A model generated the notes under the pieces. It was given only the letters and a program-made list of their open reading frames with translations, did no database searches and had not been told where the DNA came from. Positions 55,545 through 64,000 of a stretch of DNA of 64,000 bases are shown here, in pieces; within the stretch, counting starts at the first letter, position 1; each line of letters opens with the position of its first letter. This DNA comes from Acholeplasma laidlawii_A (GTDB lineage Bacteria > Bacillota_I > Bacilli_A > Acholeplasmatales > Acholeplasmataceae): assembly GCF_030166555.2 (NCBI RefSeq), contig NZ_CP126461.2; one strand, given 5' to 3'. The position numbers and the translations under genes are program-made.

Positions 55545-57617
55545 ATGCCACGTCAATATTCATTAAAAATGACTCGTAATATCGGCATCATGGCACACAT
55601 TGATGCTGGTAAGACGACAACAACTGAGCGTATTTTATACCATACCGGTAAAATCCATAAAACAGGTGAGACACACGATGGTGCATCTCAAATGGACTGG
55701 ATGGCTCAAGAACAAGAGCGCGGTATTACAATTACCTCTGCAGCTACAACCTCTGTGTGGAGAGATTACAGAGTAAACATTATCGATACCCCGGGTCACG
55801 TTGACTTCACAGTTGAAGTGTCTCGTTCATTACGTGTATTAGATGGTGCTGTAACTGTCATTGATGCTCAAGCGGGTGTTGAACCTCAAACAGAAACTGT
55901 TTGGCGTCAAGCAACCGAATATAAAGTACCAAGAATTGTTTATGTAAATAAAATGGATAAAATTGGTGCTGATTTCAATAACGCTATTAAAACGTTACAT
56001 AGACGTTTAGGTGTTAAAGCAAACGCTATTCAATTACCTATTGGTACTGAATTAGACTTTAGCGGAATTATCGACTTAGTTACTATGACTGCAGTTGAAT
56101 ATTCTGGTGATTCACTAGAAACAACAAAAGAAATTCCAATTCCTGCACATTTAGAAGAACAAGCAATCGATATGAGAAATGAACTTATCGAAGCTGTTGC
56201 AGAATTTGATGATGAATTAATGGTTACATACCTTGAAGGTGAAGAAGTTACGGTAGAATTACTAAAACGCGCAATCAGAAAAGGTGTACTAGCTGTTGAA
56301 TTCTTCCCAGTTGTTGCTGGATCAAGTTTTAAAAATAAGGGTGTTAAAAAAGTATTAGATGCAGTTATCGATTACTTACCTTCACCACTTGATATTCCAC
56401 CAGTAGTTGGTCATACATCAGAAGGCGTTGAAGTATTACGTAACGCAGATGATGAAGAACCATTTACAGCTTTAGCATTCAAAGTCATGACTGACCCATT
56501 TGTTGGTAAGTTAACATTCTTTAGAGTTTACTCAGGTAAAATCAAGAGTGGTTCATACGTACAAAACACAACAAAAGGTGAACGCGAAAGATTTGGTCGT
56601 ATCTTACAAATGCACGCAAATACACGTCAAGAAATTGATGAAGTATATGCAGGTGATATCGCAGCTGCAGTAGGTTTAAAAGTTACTACTACAGGTAATA
56701 CATTAGCATCGCAAAATGATGATATTATCTTAGAAAGTATGAACTTCCCTGAACCAGTTATTGAAGTTGCTGTTGAACCAAAAACAAAGAATGACCAAGA
56801 TAAAATGGGTCAAGCTTTAGCAAAACTTGCTGAAGAAGATCCAACATTCAAAACATATACAAATACTGAAACTGGCCAAACAATTATCGCTGGTATGGGT
56901 GAGTTACACTTAGATATCTTAGTAGACCGCATGAAACGTGAATTCAAAGTTGAAGCAAACGTTACAGAACCTCAAGTATCTTACCGTGAAACATTAACTG
57001 TACCAAATGAAATTGAAGCTAAGTTCATCCGTCAATCAGGTGGTCGTGGACAATACGGACACGTTGTAATTGACTTTGAACCAAACCCAGGTAAAGGATT
57101 TGAATTCGTCGACAAAATTGTTGGTGGGGTTATTCCAAGAGAATATATTCCATCCGTACAAAAAGGTTTAGAAGAAGCTTTAGGTGGCGGTATCCTCGCA
57201 GGTTTCCCTGTTGTTGATATTAAAGCTACATTAAAATTCGGTTCATACCACGATGTCGACTCCTCTGAAATGGCATATAAGATTGCTGCAAGTATGGCAT
57301 TAAAAGATGCTAAAAATAAAGCAAACGCTGTTATTTTAGAACCAATTATGGACGTTGAAGTTGTTACTCCAAATGATTATGTAGGTAACGTTATTGGTGA
57401 TATCACAAGCCGTCGTGGACGCTTGGAAAGCCAAGAAGGTAGAGGGAATGCAATTTCTATTCGTGCCTTCGTACCACTATCAGAAATGTTTGGTTATGCA
57501 ACATCTCTAAGATCTAACACTCAAGGTAGAGCAACATTCATAATGCAATTTGATCACTTCGACAAAGTACCTAAGAGTATTCAAGAAGAAATCATTAAAA
57601 AACGTGGTTCAAACTAA
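55545..57617 (+). CDS. fusA: Elongation factor G
   Basis: The 690 residue translocation GTPase. GTP-binding motifs are AHIDAGKTTTTERIL (G1), DTPGHVDFT (G3) and NKMDKIGADF (G4). Domain IV-V elements near the end include RGQYGHVVIDFEP. The length is normal. It is the third gene of the str operon; a separate 86 base gap with A+T-rich sequence precedes tuf. Confidence 0.98.
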   Translation: MPRQYSLKMTRNIGIMAHIDAGKTTTTERILYHTGKIHKTGETHDGASQMDWMAQEQERGITITSAATTSVWRDYRVNIIDTPGHVDFTVEVSRSLRVLDGAVTVIDAQAGVEPQTETVWRQATEYKVPRIVYVNKMDKIGADFNNAIKTLHRRLGVKANAIQLPIGTELDFSGIIDLVTMTAVEYSGDSLETTKEIPIPAHLEEQAIDMRNELIEAVAEFDDELMVTYLEGEEVTVELLKRAIRKGVLAVEFFPVVAGSSFKNKGVKKVLDAVIDYLPSPLDIPPVVGHTSEGVEVLRNADDEEPFTALAFKVMTDPFVGKLTFFRVYSGKIKSGSYVQNTTKGERERFGRILQMHANTRQEIDEVYAGDIAAAVGLKVTTTGNTLASQNDDIILESMNFPEPVIEVAVEPKTKNDQDKMGQALAKLAEEDPTFKTYTNTETGQTIIAGMGELHLDILVDRMKREFKVEANVTEPQVSYRETLTVPNEIEAKFIRQSGGRGQYGHVVIDFEPNPGKGFEFVDKIVGGVIPREYIPSVQKGLEEALGGGILAGFPVVDIKATLKFGSYHDVDSSEMAYKIAASMALKDAKNKANAVILEPIMDVEVVTPNDYVGNVIGDITSRRGRLESQEGRGNAISIRAFVPLSEMFGYATSLRSNTQGRATFIMQFDHFDKVPKSIQEEIIKKRGSN

Positions 57618-57703
57618 TCCACTTCACAAAAAATTAGTAATATGATAAAATATCTAATGATAGGCTATTATATTAATTAAAAATTATAGGAGGCTTTTGC
57701 GTT

Positions 57704-58891
57704 ATGGCAAAACAAAAATTCGAAAGAACAAAACCACACGTTAACGTTGGAACAATCGGACACGTTGACCATGGTAAAACTACATTAACTGCTGCAATTA
57801 CATCAGTACTTGCAGGAAAAGGTTTAGCTACAAAAAGAGATTATAACCAAATCGATGGAGCACCAGAAGAAAAAGCTCGTGGTATAACTATTAACGCATC
57901 TCACGTTGAGTATGAAACTGCAACAAGACACTACGCTCACGTAGACTGCCCAGGTCACGCTGACTATGTTAAAAACATGATTACAGGTGCTGCTCAAATG
58001 GACGGTGCTATCTTAGTTGTTTCTGCAGCGGATGGTCCAATGCCACAAACTCGTGAACATATCCTTTTATCACGCCAAGTTGGGGTACCTAAATTAGTAG
58101 TATTCTTAAACAAAGCTGACTTAGTTGATGACGAAGAGTTATTAGACTTAGTTGAAATGGAAGTTAGAGAATTATTATCAGAATATGATTTCCCAGGAGA
58201 TGATATTCCAGTAATTAAAGGATCTGCTTTAGGTGCTATTGAAGGTAAACCAGAATGGGTTGCTAAAGTTGAAGAATTAATGGATGCAGTTGATTCATAC
58301 ATCGATAATCCAGTACGTGCTACAGACAAACCATTTATGATGCCAGTTGAAGACGTATTCACAATTACAGGTCGTGGTACAGTTGCTACAGGACGTGTTG
58401 ATCGTGGTATCGTTAAAGTTGGTGACCAAGTTGAAATCGTTGGTATTACTGATACTAAAACTACAACTGTTACAGGGGTAGAAATGTTTAGAAAATTATT
58501 AGACCAAGCTGAAGCTGGAGACAACATCGGTGCTTTATTAAGAGGTGTTGATCGTGAAGGTGTAGAACGTGGTCAAGTATTATCAAAACCAGGTACAGTT
58601 AAACCTCATGCTAAATTCACTGCTCAAATTTACGTATTAAGTAAAGAAGAAGGTGGACGCCATACAGCGTTCTTCTCAAACTATCGTCCTCAATTCTACT
58701 TCAGAACTACAGACATCACAGGTATCATCACTTTAGGTGAAGGTACTGAAATGGTTATGCCAGGTGATAACGCTGAAGTTACAGTAGAACTAATTCACCC
58801 AATCGCGCTTGAAGAAGGTACAAAATTCTCAATCCGCGAAGGTGGTAGAACAGTTGCTTCTGGTACAGTAGTTAAAATTCTTGCTGAATAA
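57704..58891 (+). CDS. tuf: Elongation factor Tu
   Basis: A 395 residue GTPase that delivers aminoacyl-tRNA. GHVDHGKTTLTAAI (G1), DCPGHADYVKNMITGAAQMD (G3) and NKADLVDDEELLDLVEMEVR are all conserved, as is the kirromycin-region segment. The gene has an AGGAGG SD and codons typical of highly expressed genes. It is followed by a strong terminator. Confidence 0.98.
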   Translation: MAKQKFERTKPHVNVGTIGHVDHGKTTLTAAITSVLAGKGLATKRDYNQIDGAPEEKARGITINASHVEYETATRHYAHVDCPGHADYVKNMITGAAQMDGAILVVSAADGPMPQTREHILLSRQVGVPKLVVFLNKADLVDDEELLDLVEMEVRELLSEYDFPGDDIPVIKGSALGAIEGKPEWVAKVEELMDAVDSYIDNPVRATDKPFMMPVEDVFTITGRGTVATGRVDRGIVKVGDQVEIVGITDTKTTTVTGVEMFRKLLDQAEAGDNIGALLRGVDREGVERGQVLSKPGTVKPHAKFTAQIYVLSKEEGGRHTAFFSNYRPQFYFRTTDITGIITLGEGTEMVMPGDNAEVTVELIHPIALEEGTKFSIREGGRTVASGTVVKILAE

Positions 58892-58911
58892 TTAAAGTTT
58901 AAATACTTATG

Positions 58912-58941
58912 GAACCTATCCGAATGGATAGGTTCTTTTTA
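58912..58941 (+). terminator. Terminator after tuf
   Basis: GAACCTATCC and GGATAGGTTC with a four base loop and five T. Confidence 0.9.
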
Positions 58942-59041
58942 TATTTAATATATGTAATTCTTACGAGATTCATACCACAAAACCCCACCTAAAATACTAT
59001 CTATGATATAATTTATTAGGAAGAAATAAAAGGATTACTAT

Positions 59042-59800
59042 ATGATAGATACCCATGCACACATCAATACAAAAGAATTTGATAATAGATTAGATGAAGT
59101 TTTAATGAATGCCAAATTAAATGGTGTGGATAAAATAATAGTTGTAGGTATGGATACATACCATAACTTACGCGCAATCGAGCTTGTTTCTAAGTTTGAT
59201 AACCTTTATGCAAGTGTTGGTATACACCCGACAAGTTTAGGTGGAGATGTAAAAGATTTACTGCCGCTGTTTAAGCATAAAAGAGTTGTTGCTGTTGGTG
59301 AAACGGGTATTGATCTTTATTGGGATAAGTCAAATTTAGACCAACAAATAAAATACTTTACAGATCAGATTGAATTAGCAATTCATCTTAATCTACCAAT
59401 TATTGTTCACACAAGAGCTTCATTTAAGGAAGCTTATGAATGTCTATTACCGTATAAAGGTAAGATTAAAGGTGTATTTCATTCCTTTTCATCTAATTTA
59501 GAGGATGCAAAAAAAGCGATTGAACTTGGCTTTTTAATCGGTATCTCTGGTGTTGTAACCTTTAAAAAGGCTACTGAACTTCACGAAATTGTGGAAAAAA
59601 TAGATATATCTCATTTGATTTTAGAAACAGATTCACCTTATTTGGCACCTGTACCTTTCAGAGGTAAGACAAATGAACCGGGTTACACCAAATATGTATT
59701 AGAAACTATATCAAAAATAAAAAACATGGATATCCATGAAGTAGATAAAATTACCACTCAAAATGCAATCAAGTTATTCCAATTGGAGGAAACACTATGA
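59042..59800 (+). CDS. TatD-family deoxyribonuclease
   Basis: A 252 residue metal-dependent hydrolase (amidohydrolase-like barrel). The metal site begins with IDTHAHIN, then GETGIDLYWD, HTRAS, and the closing ETDSPYLAPVPFRGK. This YabD/TatD family has 3'-5' exonuclease activity and is linked to DNA repair. The stop overlaps the next gene start (ATGA), so it heads a four-gene operon to 62091. Confidence 0.9.
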   Translation: MIDTHAHINTKEFDNRLDEVLMNAKLNGVDKIIVVGMDTYHNLRAIELVSKFDNLYASVGIHPTSLGGDVKDLLPLFKHKRVVAVGETGIDLYWDKSNLDQQIKYFTDQIELAIHLNLPIIVHTRASFKEAYECLLPYKGKIKGVFHSFSSNLEDAKKAIELGFLIGISGVVTFKKATELHEIVEKIDISHLILETDSPYLAPVPFRGKTNEPGYTKYVLETISKIKNMDIHEVDKITTQNAIKLFQLEETL

Positions 59801-60552
59801 AAAAAGTATTGAATATCTTATTACTCTTAGTATTTGTTTTTACCTTGAGTAGTTGTACAGCACTTGAAGAATATGCAGATAATATTAGACCAACAACTTA
59901 CGCGCCAGCTTTAACAGAATCTGAAGCGGGATTTATCGAGATGTTACCAGAATTAAAACTTGCTGGTATTGCAGTATCAAATACTGCAATATTTCAAGAT
60001 GAGTCACAAACCAGAAAAGGTTCAGGCGTAATTATTAAAAAAGAAGATGGTAGATTAAATACGGTTTACTACGCACTGACTACACAATGGGTAGTTCAAA
60101 ACTCACTTAATGTAACTATCTTTACTGAAAATGGTACTAGTATTTCAGCTCAAGTATTAAACTCAAAAATAAGTTATGAAGCTGATGAAGATATTGCTTT
60201 AATAAGATTTTCCTCATCAGAAGATCTACATGTTGTAGAACTTAAAAGAATTGATGATGCACTATCACTTGATAGTTTGACGATTTTTTCTGTAGCAACA
60301 CCCATTTCAACTGCTTACCTAAACTTTGTAACAAACCCTGCACTTATAATGGGTGTATATGATAACCGTATTGTACATGGTACCAATTTAAACCCAGGAA
60401 CACTTGGTTCACCACTTTATTTAAAATCAACTGGAGAACTCATCGGTATTAATGTAAAGTACTCATTTACCGCGGGTGGTCGTCCTGAAGTTTTAATTAA
60501 TGAAGCAATTCATATTAATAGAGTTATAGATCTTGTTGAAGGGTACTTATAA
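59797..60552 (+). CDS. Trypsin-like lipoprotein without catalytic residues
   Basis: A 251 residue lipoprotein (lipobox LSSC) with a trypsin/HtrA-like fold in outline: GSGVIIKKEDGR, EDIALIRF and NPGTLGSPLYLKS. The catalytic histidine position reads ALTTQWVV (histidine lost), and the nucleophile position reads NPGTLGSP instead of NPGNSGGP. It is therefore probably a pseudo-protease. It is immediately followed by an intact homologue, suggesting a regulatory or scaffolding partner. It is cotranscribed with tatD. Confidence 0.75.
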   Translation: MKKVLNILLLLVFVFTLSSCTALEEYADNIRPTTYAPALTESEAGFIEMLPELKLAGIAVSNTAIFQDESQTRKGSGVIIKKEDGRLNTVYYALTTQWVVQNSLNVTIFTENGTSISAQVLNSKISYEADEDIALIRFSSSEDLHVVELKRIDDALSLDSLTIFSVATPISTAYLNFVTNPALIMGVYDNRIVHGTNLNPGTLGSPLYLKSTGELIGINVKYSFTAGGRPEVLINEAIHINRVIDLVEGYL

Positions 60553-60556
60553 TTAT

Positions 60557-61645
60557 ATGAAAAAAGTATACGCATTTAGTTTAGTGCTATTACTACTTTT
60601 ATTAACGAGTTGCCTACCAAGTGAAATTGCACATCCGATAAGAGATGTTCCTACAGAAGAAGAATTTCAAGCGTTAGTAGAAGATTTAAGCGATAGTACA
60701 GTCAATTTATTTGGCTATTATATGACATTTGAAGTGTCTTTAGGTTCAGGGTTAATCTTTGACAGAGAACCTTCAAATGATGAAATGTATTACTATTATG
60801 TTTTAACGAATAATCATGTAGTCGATACGATGACTTACATGAAAGTTAAAACCAATCAAGGTAACATTGAAATTGGTGACATCTATGCCTTTCCTTTATC
60901 AGAAACTGATAATGATGACATCGCAGTCGTTCGTTTCGAATCTAGTTATGATTATCCATTAATTGATATTAAGCCACTAAACACTGAAACAAATACACAC
61001 ATTCAACTATCCATTGGGCAATCTGTATTTGGAATAGGTACACCGGTATCTAAAGACAATTTTAATCTAGCAACTAACATGGGTATAATTTCTGATTTAA
61101 ACAGCTACTACATTAGCCATACAGCAAATATTAATCCAGGTAACTCTGGAGGACCCTTATTTAGCTATGATGGTACATTTATTGGCGTAAATACGCAACG
61201 CGTTGAAATTATTGATGGTGAAACAATTTATTTAATTGGTGATGCTATCCACGTTAATAAAGTGTCTGAAATTGTTCAAAAAAGACTAAATAGTGTGACA
61301 CCTAAATTAGGTATTATCATTCGTCCATATGATGATTTTGTGAGTATGGAATATGAAAAATATTTTGGTGATAAAGCGGCAGACTTTGATCCTTATGACT
61401 ATGTACCTAAAAATTCTAGTGGTGTCGTGATTATTGAAGTCAATAGTACAAGAGCAAGTGCTGGTGTTTTAGAAAGATTTGATTTGGTTCAAAAACTAAA
61501 TGGTGTTGAGATTAAATCTAATGAGGATTTAATTAATGCAATCGGCACACTTCAAGTAGGTAATTCTTATATATTTGAAGTTGTTAGATTTAATGAGGAT
61601 TCACTAAAATTTGAAAATCTTGAATTGGAGGTAGTTATTAAATGA
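60557..61645 (+). CDS. HtrA/DegP-like serine protease lipoprotein with PDZ domain
   Basis: A 362 residue lipoprotein (signal VYAFSLVLLLLLLTSC, lipobox LTSC). The catalytic triad is intact: TNNHVV (H), DDIAVVRF (D) and NPGNSGGPLFSYDG (S). A PDZ-like domain lies near residues 280-360 (ASAGVLERFDLVQKLNGVEI). It probably degrades or refolds exported proteins. ATG 60557 begins the signal peptide; the upstream in-frame TTG at 60533 lies within the previous gene and has a better SD distance, so the start is somewhat uncertain. Its last four bases overlap the CinA-like gene (ATGA). Confidence 0.85.
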   Translation: MKKVYAFSLVLLLLLLTSCLPSEIAHPIRDVPTEEEFQALVEDLSDSTVNLFGYYMTFEVSLGSGLIFDREPSNDEMYYYYVLTNNHVVDTMTYMKVKTNQGNIEIGDIYAFPLSETDNDDIAVVRFESSYDYPLIDIKPLNTETNTHIQLSIGQSVFGIGTPVSKDNFNLATNMGIISDLNSYYISHTANINPGNSGGPLFSYDGTFIGVNTQRVEIIDGETIYLIGDAIHVNKVSEIVQKRLNSVTPKLGIIIRPYDDFVSMEYEKYFGDKAADFDPYDYVPKNSSGVVIIEVNSTRASAGVLERFDLVQKLNGVEIKSNEDLINAIGTLQVGNSYIFEVVRFNEDSLKFENLELEVVIK

Positions 61646-62091
61646 AACTTATACATAACTATTTAACAAAAACAAACCAAACGATAAGCTTTGCAGAATC
61701 TATGACTGGAGGACGCTTAAGCTACGAATTAGTAAAGTACCAAGGTGCATCAAAAATCTTTAAAGAAGGTTTCGTTTTATATAGTGATGAAGCCAAGGTT
61801 AGAACCTTAAAAATTGACCAAAAAGATATTGATGAATATGGTGTAGTTTCACATCAAATTGCATCCTTAATGGCTACCCAATTACAAAAGATAACAGGTG
61901 CAGATTTTGCTGTATCAGTGACTGGTTATGCAAGTGGAAAAGATAATAACATGGCTTACGTAGGCGTTTTACACAAAGGATTACTTTATGTAGATGATAT
62001 TATCTTCTACCCAGAAGATAGCCGTGAGCAAAACATTAAAACAACAGTTAGAAAAGCTGTGAAAATGTTACATGAAATTATCAAAAAGTAA
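61642..62091 (+). CDS. CinA C-terminal-like (PncC-type) protein
   Basis: A 149 residue stand-alone CinA domain of the nicotinamide-nucleotide amidase family, which converts NMN to NaMN. ISFAESMTGGRLSYELVKYQGAS and the VSVTGYASG segment are the family signature. Length is normal for the stand-alone type. It overlaps the HtrA-like gene by four bases. An active amidase site is likely but not proven. Confidence 0.85.
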   Translation: MKLIHNYLTKTNQTISFAESMTGGRLSYELVKYQGASKIFKEGFVLYSDEAKVRTLKIDQKDIDEYGVVSHQIASLMATQLQKITGADFAVSVTGYASGKDNNMAYVGVLHKGLLYVDDIIFYPEDSREQNIKTTVRKAVKMLHEIIKK

Positions 62092-62093
62092 GG

Positions 62094-62122
62094 TTGCTAT
62101 TTCATTTATTTAGTGATATAAT
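62094..62122 (+). promoter_or_regulatory. Promoter of the rpsF-ssb-rpsR operon
   Basis: TTGCTA (62094-62099), 17 bases, TATAAT (62117-62122). Confidence 0.7.
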
Positions 62123-62155
62123 TAGAAAGCATGTAAAAATGCAAAAATATGATCC

Positions 62156-62172
62156 TTGTCAGAGATGACCAA
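62156..62172 (+). promoter_or_regulatory. Hairpin in the rpsF leader
   Basis: TTGTCA and TGACCAA form a short stem with a GAGA loop in the 5' region of the transcript. S6-S18 leaders are known for this operon, but the conserved motif is not clear to me here. Confidence 0.3.
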
Positions 62173-62198
62173 GAAGTCCAAAAGGAGGAAAAAAAACG

Positions 62199-62486
62199 AT
62201 GAGAAAGTACGAATTTATGTACATTGCTAATCCACAATTAGACCCGGAAAAATTAAAAGGTCTTGTTGCTAACCTATCAAACGTAATCACATCAAACGGT
62301 GGTTCTGTTTTATCTTTAAAAGAAATTGGGTTAAAAGATTTAGCATACGAAATCAACAAACATAGAAAAGGTTACTATGTTTGGATGTTGGTAGAAGCAT
62401 CGCCAGAAGCGATTGCTGAATACAAACGTGTCGTTAATATTACTGAATCAGTGATTCGTAATATTGAAGTCAAAGAAGGCGAATAA
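62199..62486 (+). CDS. rpsF: Ribosomal protein S6
   Basis: A 95 residue 30S protein that pairs with S18. MRKYEFMYIANPQLDPEKL and LAYEINKHRKGYYVWM are diagnostic. A perfect AAAGGAGG RBS lies ten bases before the start. Two bases separate it from ssb, so rpsF-ssb-rpsR is one operon, the standard Firmicutes arrangement. Confidence 0.96.
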   Translation: MRKYEFMYIANPQLDPEKLKGLVANLSNVITSNGGSVLSLKEIGLKDLAYEINKHRKGYYVWMLVEASPEAIAEYKRVVNITESVIRNIEVKEGE

Positions 62487-62488
62487 TT

Positions 62489-62935
62489 ATGATTAATCGT
62501 GTCGTATTAGTTGGCCGAATAACAAAAGATGTAGACCATAGAGTGACCACCTCAGGTGCAAGCGTTGTGAGTTTTACATTAGCTGTGAATCGTAATTTCA
62601 CTTCTGCAAGTGGTGAAAGAGAAGCGGACTTCATTAACTGTGTTACATGGAGAGCATCTGCAGATTTCATGAAAAATTATGTTAAAAAGGGTAACTTACT
62701 AGCTGTTGATGGTCGCATGCAAACAAGGAATTATCAAGATAATGATGGCCGCACAGTATACATTACAGAAGTTGTAGCAGACAGCGTACAACTATTAGAG
62801 TCTAGAAGTTCTAATCAAGGCGATAACTCTGGACAATATAGAAATAAATATGAGGAAAATCAATCAAATGATGCTCAAGATGAACTGTATGAAAGTACAA
62901 AAAACTTGATTGCTGATGATGATTTACCATTTTAA
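62489..62935 (+). CDS. ssb: Single-stranded DNA-binding protein
   Basis: A 148 residue SSB with an N-terminal OB-fold (MINRVVLVGRITKDV, DFINCVTWR, YVKKGNLLAVDGRMQTRNY) and a disordered linker ending in the acidic partner-binding tip DDDLPF. The role is in replication and repair. It lies between rpsF and rpsR and probably shares their promoter. Confidence 0.96.
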   Translation: MINRVVLVGRITKDVDHRVTTSGASVVSFTLAVNRNFTSASGEREADFINCVTWRASADFMKNYVKKGNLLAVDGRMQTRNYQDNDGRTVYITEVVADSVQLLESRSSNQGDNSGQYRNKYEENQSNDAQDELYESTKNLIADDDLPF

Positions 62936-62950
62936 GAAAGGAATTTAACA

Positions 62951-63193
62951 ATGCAAGACAGAAAATTTCGTGCTGGTGGATTTAGAAAACGTAAAAAAGT
63001 TTGTTTCTTTACACAAAATAAATTTACCCATATTGACTTTAAAGATACAGAATTGCTAAAAAGATTTATCACTGAACGTGGTAAGATCTTACCAAGACGT
63101 GTGACTGGTACTTCAGCAAAATGGCAAAGACCACTAGCTGTAGCTATCAAACGTGCTCGTCATATGGCATTATTACCATTCGTTAAAGAATAA
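62951..63193 (+). CDS. rpsR: Ribosomal protein S18
   Basis: An 80 residue 30S protein that binds S6. The core IDFKDTELLKRFITERGKIL then PRRVTGTSAKWQRPLAVAIK is diagnostic. The N-terminus is basic. AAAGG precedes ATG 62951. A terminator follows, so the operon ends here. Confidence 0.97.
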   Translation: MQDRKFRAGGFRKRKKVCFFTQNKFTHIDFKDTELLKRFITERGKILPRRVTGTSAKWQRPLAVAIKRARHMALLPFVKE

Positions 63194-63216
63194 TAAAAAA
63201 TAAAATTTAAAATTCA

Positions 63217-63249
63217 AAACAGAAACTAAATAAAGTTTCTGTTTTTTTT
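63217..63249 (+). terminator. Terminator after rpsR
   Basis: AAACAGAAACT and AGTTTCTGTTT with a six base loop and a T run. Confidence 0.9.
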
Positions 63250-63337
63250 AACCATAAATTAAAGTGTAAACAATCAAACATTCACCGCATAATCACTAAA
63301 TTATGATATAATTTATTAAAGAAAGGGGCTTATATGA

Positions 63338-64000
63338 ATGCGTAAATTAATCAATGGAATTTTAATCACCCTATGGGTATTGGCTTTTACAATGTTTACC
63401 TTAGTAACCTTTACAGTTATGTTGGATCAAATTCCTAACATCAAATTCATATCCTATATTACATTTATACTTATAACATTCTTAGTAGTGTTCGTTTTAA
63501 TATTTACCATCGTTAATAATTATAAACAGTATATAAAAAATCTACAAAATAGACTTGCAAGGTGGAGCAAATTATCACCACGTGTTAATCAAGTAGGTGA
63601 TGATGCCTTTCATGAATTACCGATTGGTATTTTAGTACTAGATGAAAGTTTAAAAGAGATAAAATGGGTTAACCAGTATGCTAAAGTGATTTTTGAAGGT
63701 AGATTAATTGACCGACCTGTTGCAGAAATATCTGCATCTTTAGCAGATTATTTACTAAGTGATAATAAACAACCTATAACTATCTCCGTCAAAGACCAAA
63801 AGTATGAAGTACTATATAAAGATTCTTTCCAAGTTATCTACTTATTTAATGTCACATCAAGAGAAAATGTAAAATTAGAGTTCATTAAGAACTTACCAGC
63901 AATTGGGATATTAAACCTAGATAACTTTGAAGATAATATGACAAACTTTGATATCTCTGAACAAACGAGCATCAAAGGTGAATATCTATCAGCCATAGCT
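63338..64000 (+). CDS. gdpP: GdpP-like cyclic-di-AMP phosphodiesterase, N-terminal part
   Basis: The open frame runs from ATG 63338 (RBS GAAAGGGG) to the window end; the rest is outside. It begins MRKLINGILITLWVL with two membrane helices (to about residue 65), then a PAS-like domain (FHELPIGILVLDE, about 88-175), then the start of the degenerate GGDEF (PAIGILNLDNFEDNM). This matches YybT/GdpP, which hydrolyses cyclic di-AMP through a C-terminal DHH domain. In Bacillus, gdpP also lies close to the rpsF-ssb-rpsR genes. A TATAAT (63307-63312) precedes it. Confidence 0.85.
   Translation, partial: MRKLINGILITLWVLAFTMFTLVTFTVMLDQIPNIKFISYITFILITFLVVFVLIFTIVNNYKQYIKNLQNRLARWSKLSPRVNQVGDDAFHELPIGILVLDESLKEIKWVNQYAKVIFEGRLIDRPVAEISASLADYLLSDNKQPITISVKDQKYEVLYKDSFQVIYLFNVTSRENVKLEFIKNLPAIGILNLDNFEDNMTNFDISEQTSIKGEYLSAIA

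Overview
The window is AT-rich chromosomal DNA from a wall-less or near-wall-less low-GC Firmicute relative, most likely an Acholeplasma or another member of the Acholeplasmataceae. The basis is indirect. The conserved genes follow the Bacillus subtilis order cysS-mrnC-rlmB-(sigH)-rpmG-secE-nusG-rplK-rplA-rplJ-rplL-ybxB/rsmC-rpoB-rpoC-rpsL-rpsG-fusA-tuf. TGA is used as a stop (rsmC, the S24-type peptidase region, cinA), which argues against Mycoplasma or Spiroplasma. Many secreted lipoproteins carry Acholeplasma-like multidomain architectures. No tRNA, rRNA or CRISPR array was seen.

Layout. 1-9950: end of an ArsB-type permease, a Cas4-like/DEDD nuclease, then cysS, mrnC, a CtpE-like P-type ATPase, rlmB, a small sigma factor, a SHOCT membrane protein, rpmG, secE and nusG. 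9950-26530: an accessory block that splits nusG from rplK. It holds an XRE regulator, an HPr-kinase-like protein, three endonuclease I proteins (two broken by frameshifts), lipoproteins, a PqqD-like protein, a small peptide gene, a truncated GGDEF gene with nested mobile-element debris, a VOC dioxygenase and a DUF3267 protein. 26600-37700: rplK-rplA, the L10 leader with rplJ-rplL, rsmC, rpoB and rpoC. 37700-54360: a second accessory block that splits rpoC from rpsL. It holds an intact IS1182-type element, a candidate small RNA, a GNAT, a diguanylate cyclase coupled to an S24/S26-type peptidase, adhE, a second small peptide gene with a large secreted protein, a second HPr-kinase-like protein and two GHL10-type glycosidase-like proteins. 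54425-64000: rpsL-rpsG-fusA, tuf, tatD, a pair of trypsin-like lipoproteins (one catalytically degenerate), a CinA-like gene, rpsF-ssb-rpsR and the start of gdpP.

The most interesting signal is dispersed over the two accessory blocks. Two tiny genes (18149-18292 and 44614-44745) encode 47 and 43 residue peptides that share a leader-like motif KKxTYxxPxIExxxF and have different aromatic, acidic tails. Each sits directly against the start codon of a large Sec-exported protein. The same blocks encode a stand-alone PqqD-like (RRE-type) protein, two HPr-kinase-like proteins and an S24/S26-type peptidase. Those are the kinds of parts seen in RiPP pathways such as lasso peptides of the paeninodin type, but no lasso cyclase or transglutaminase-like protease is in the window. 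I infer a RiPP-like peptide modification system, possibly a new type; this is not proven by the sequence.

Other notable points are an RpoC with about 160 extra N-terminal residues that look like two alpha-CTD-like repeats, a roughly 280 residue region shared by three secreted proteins, CcpA cre-like sites near several secretion operons, and frameshifts in nucleases at a G run and at a 5-base tandem duplication.
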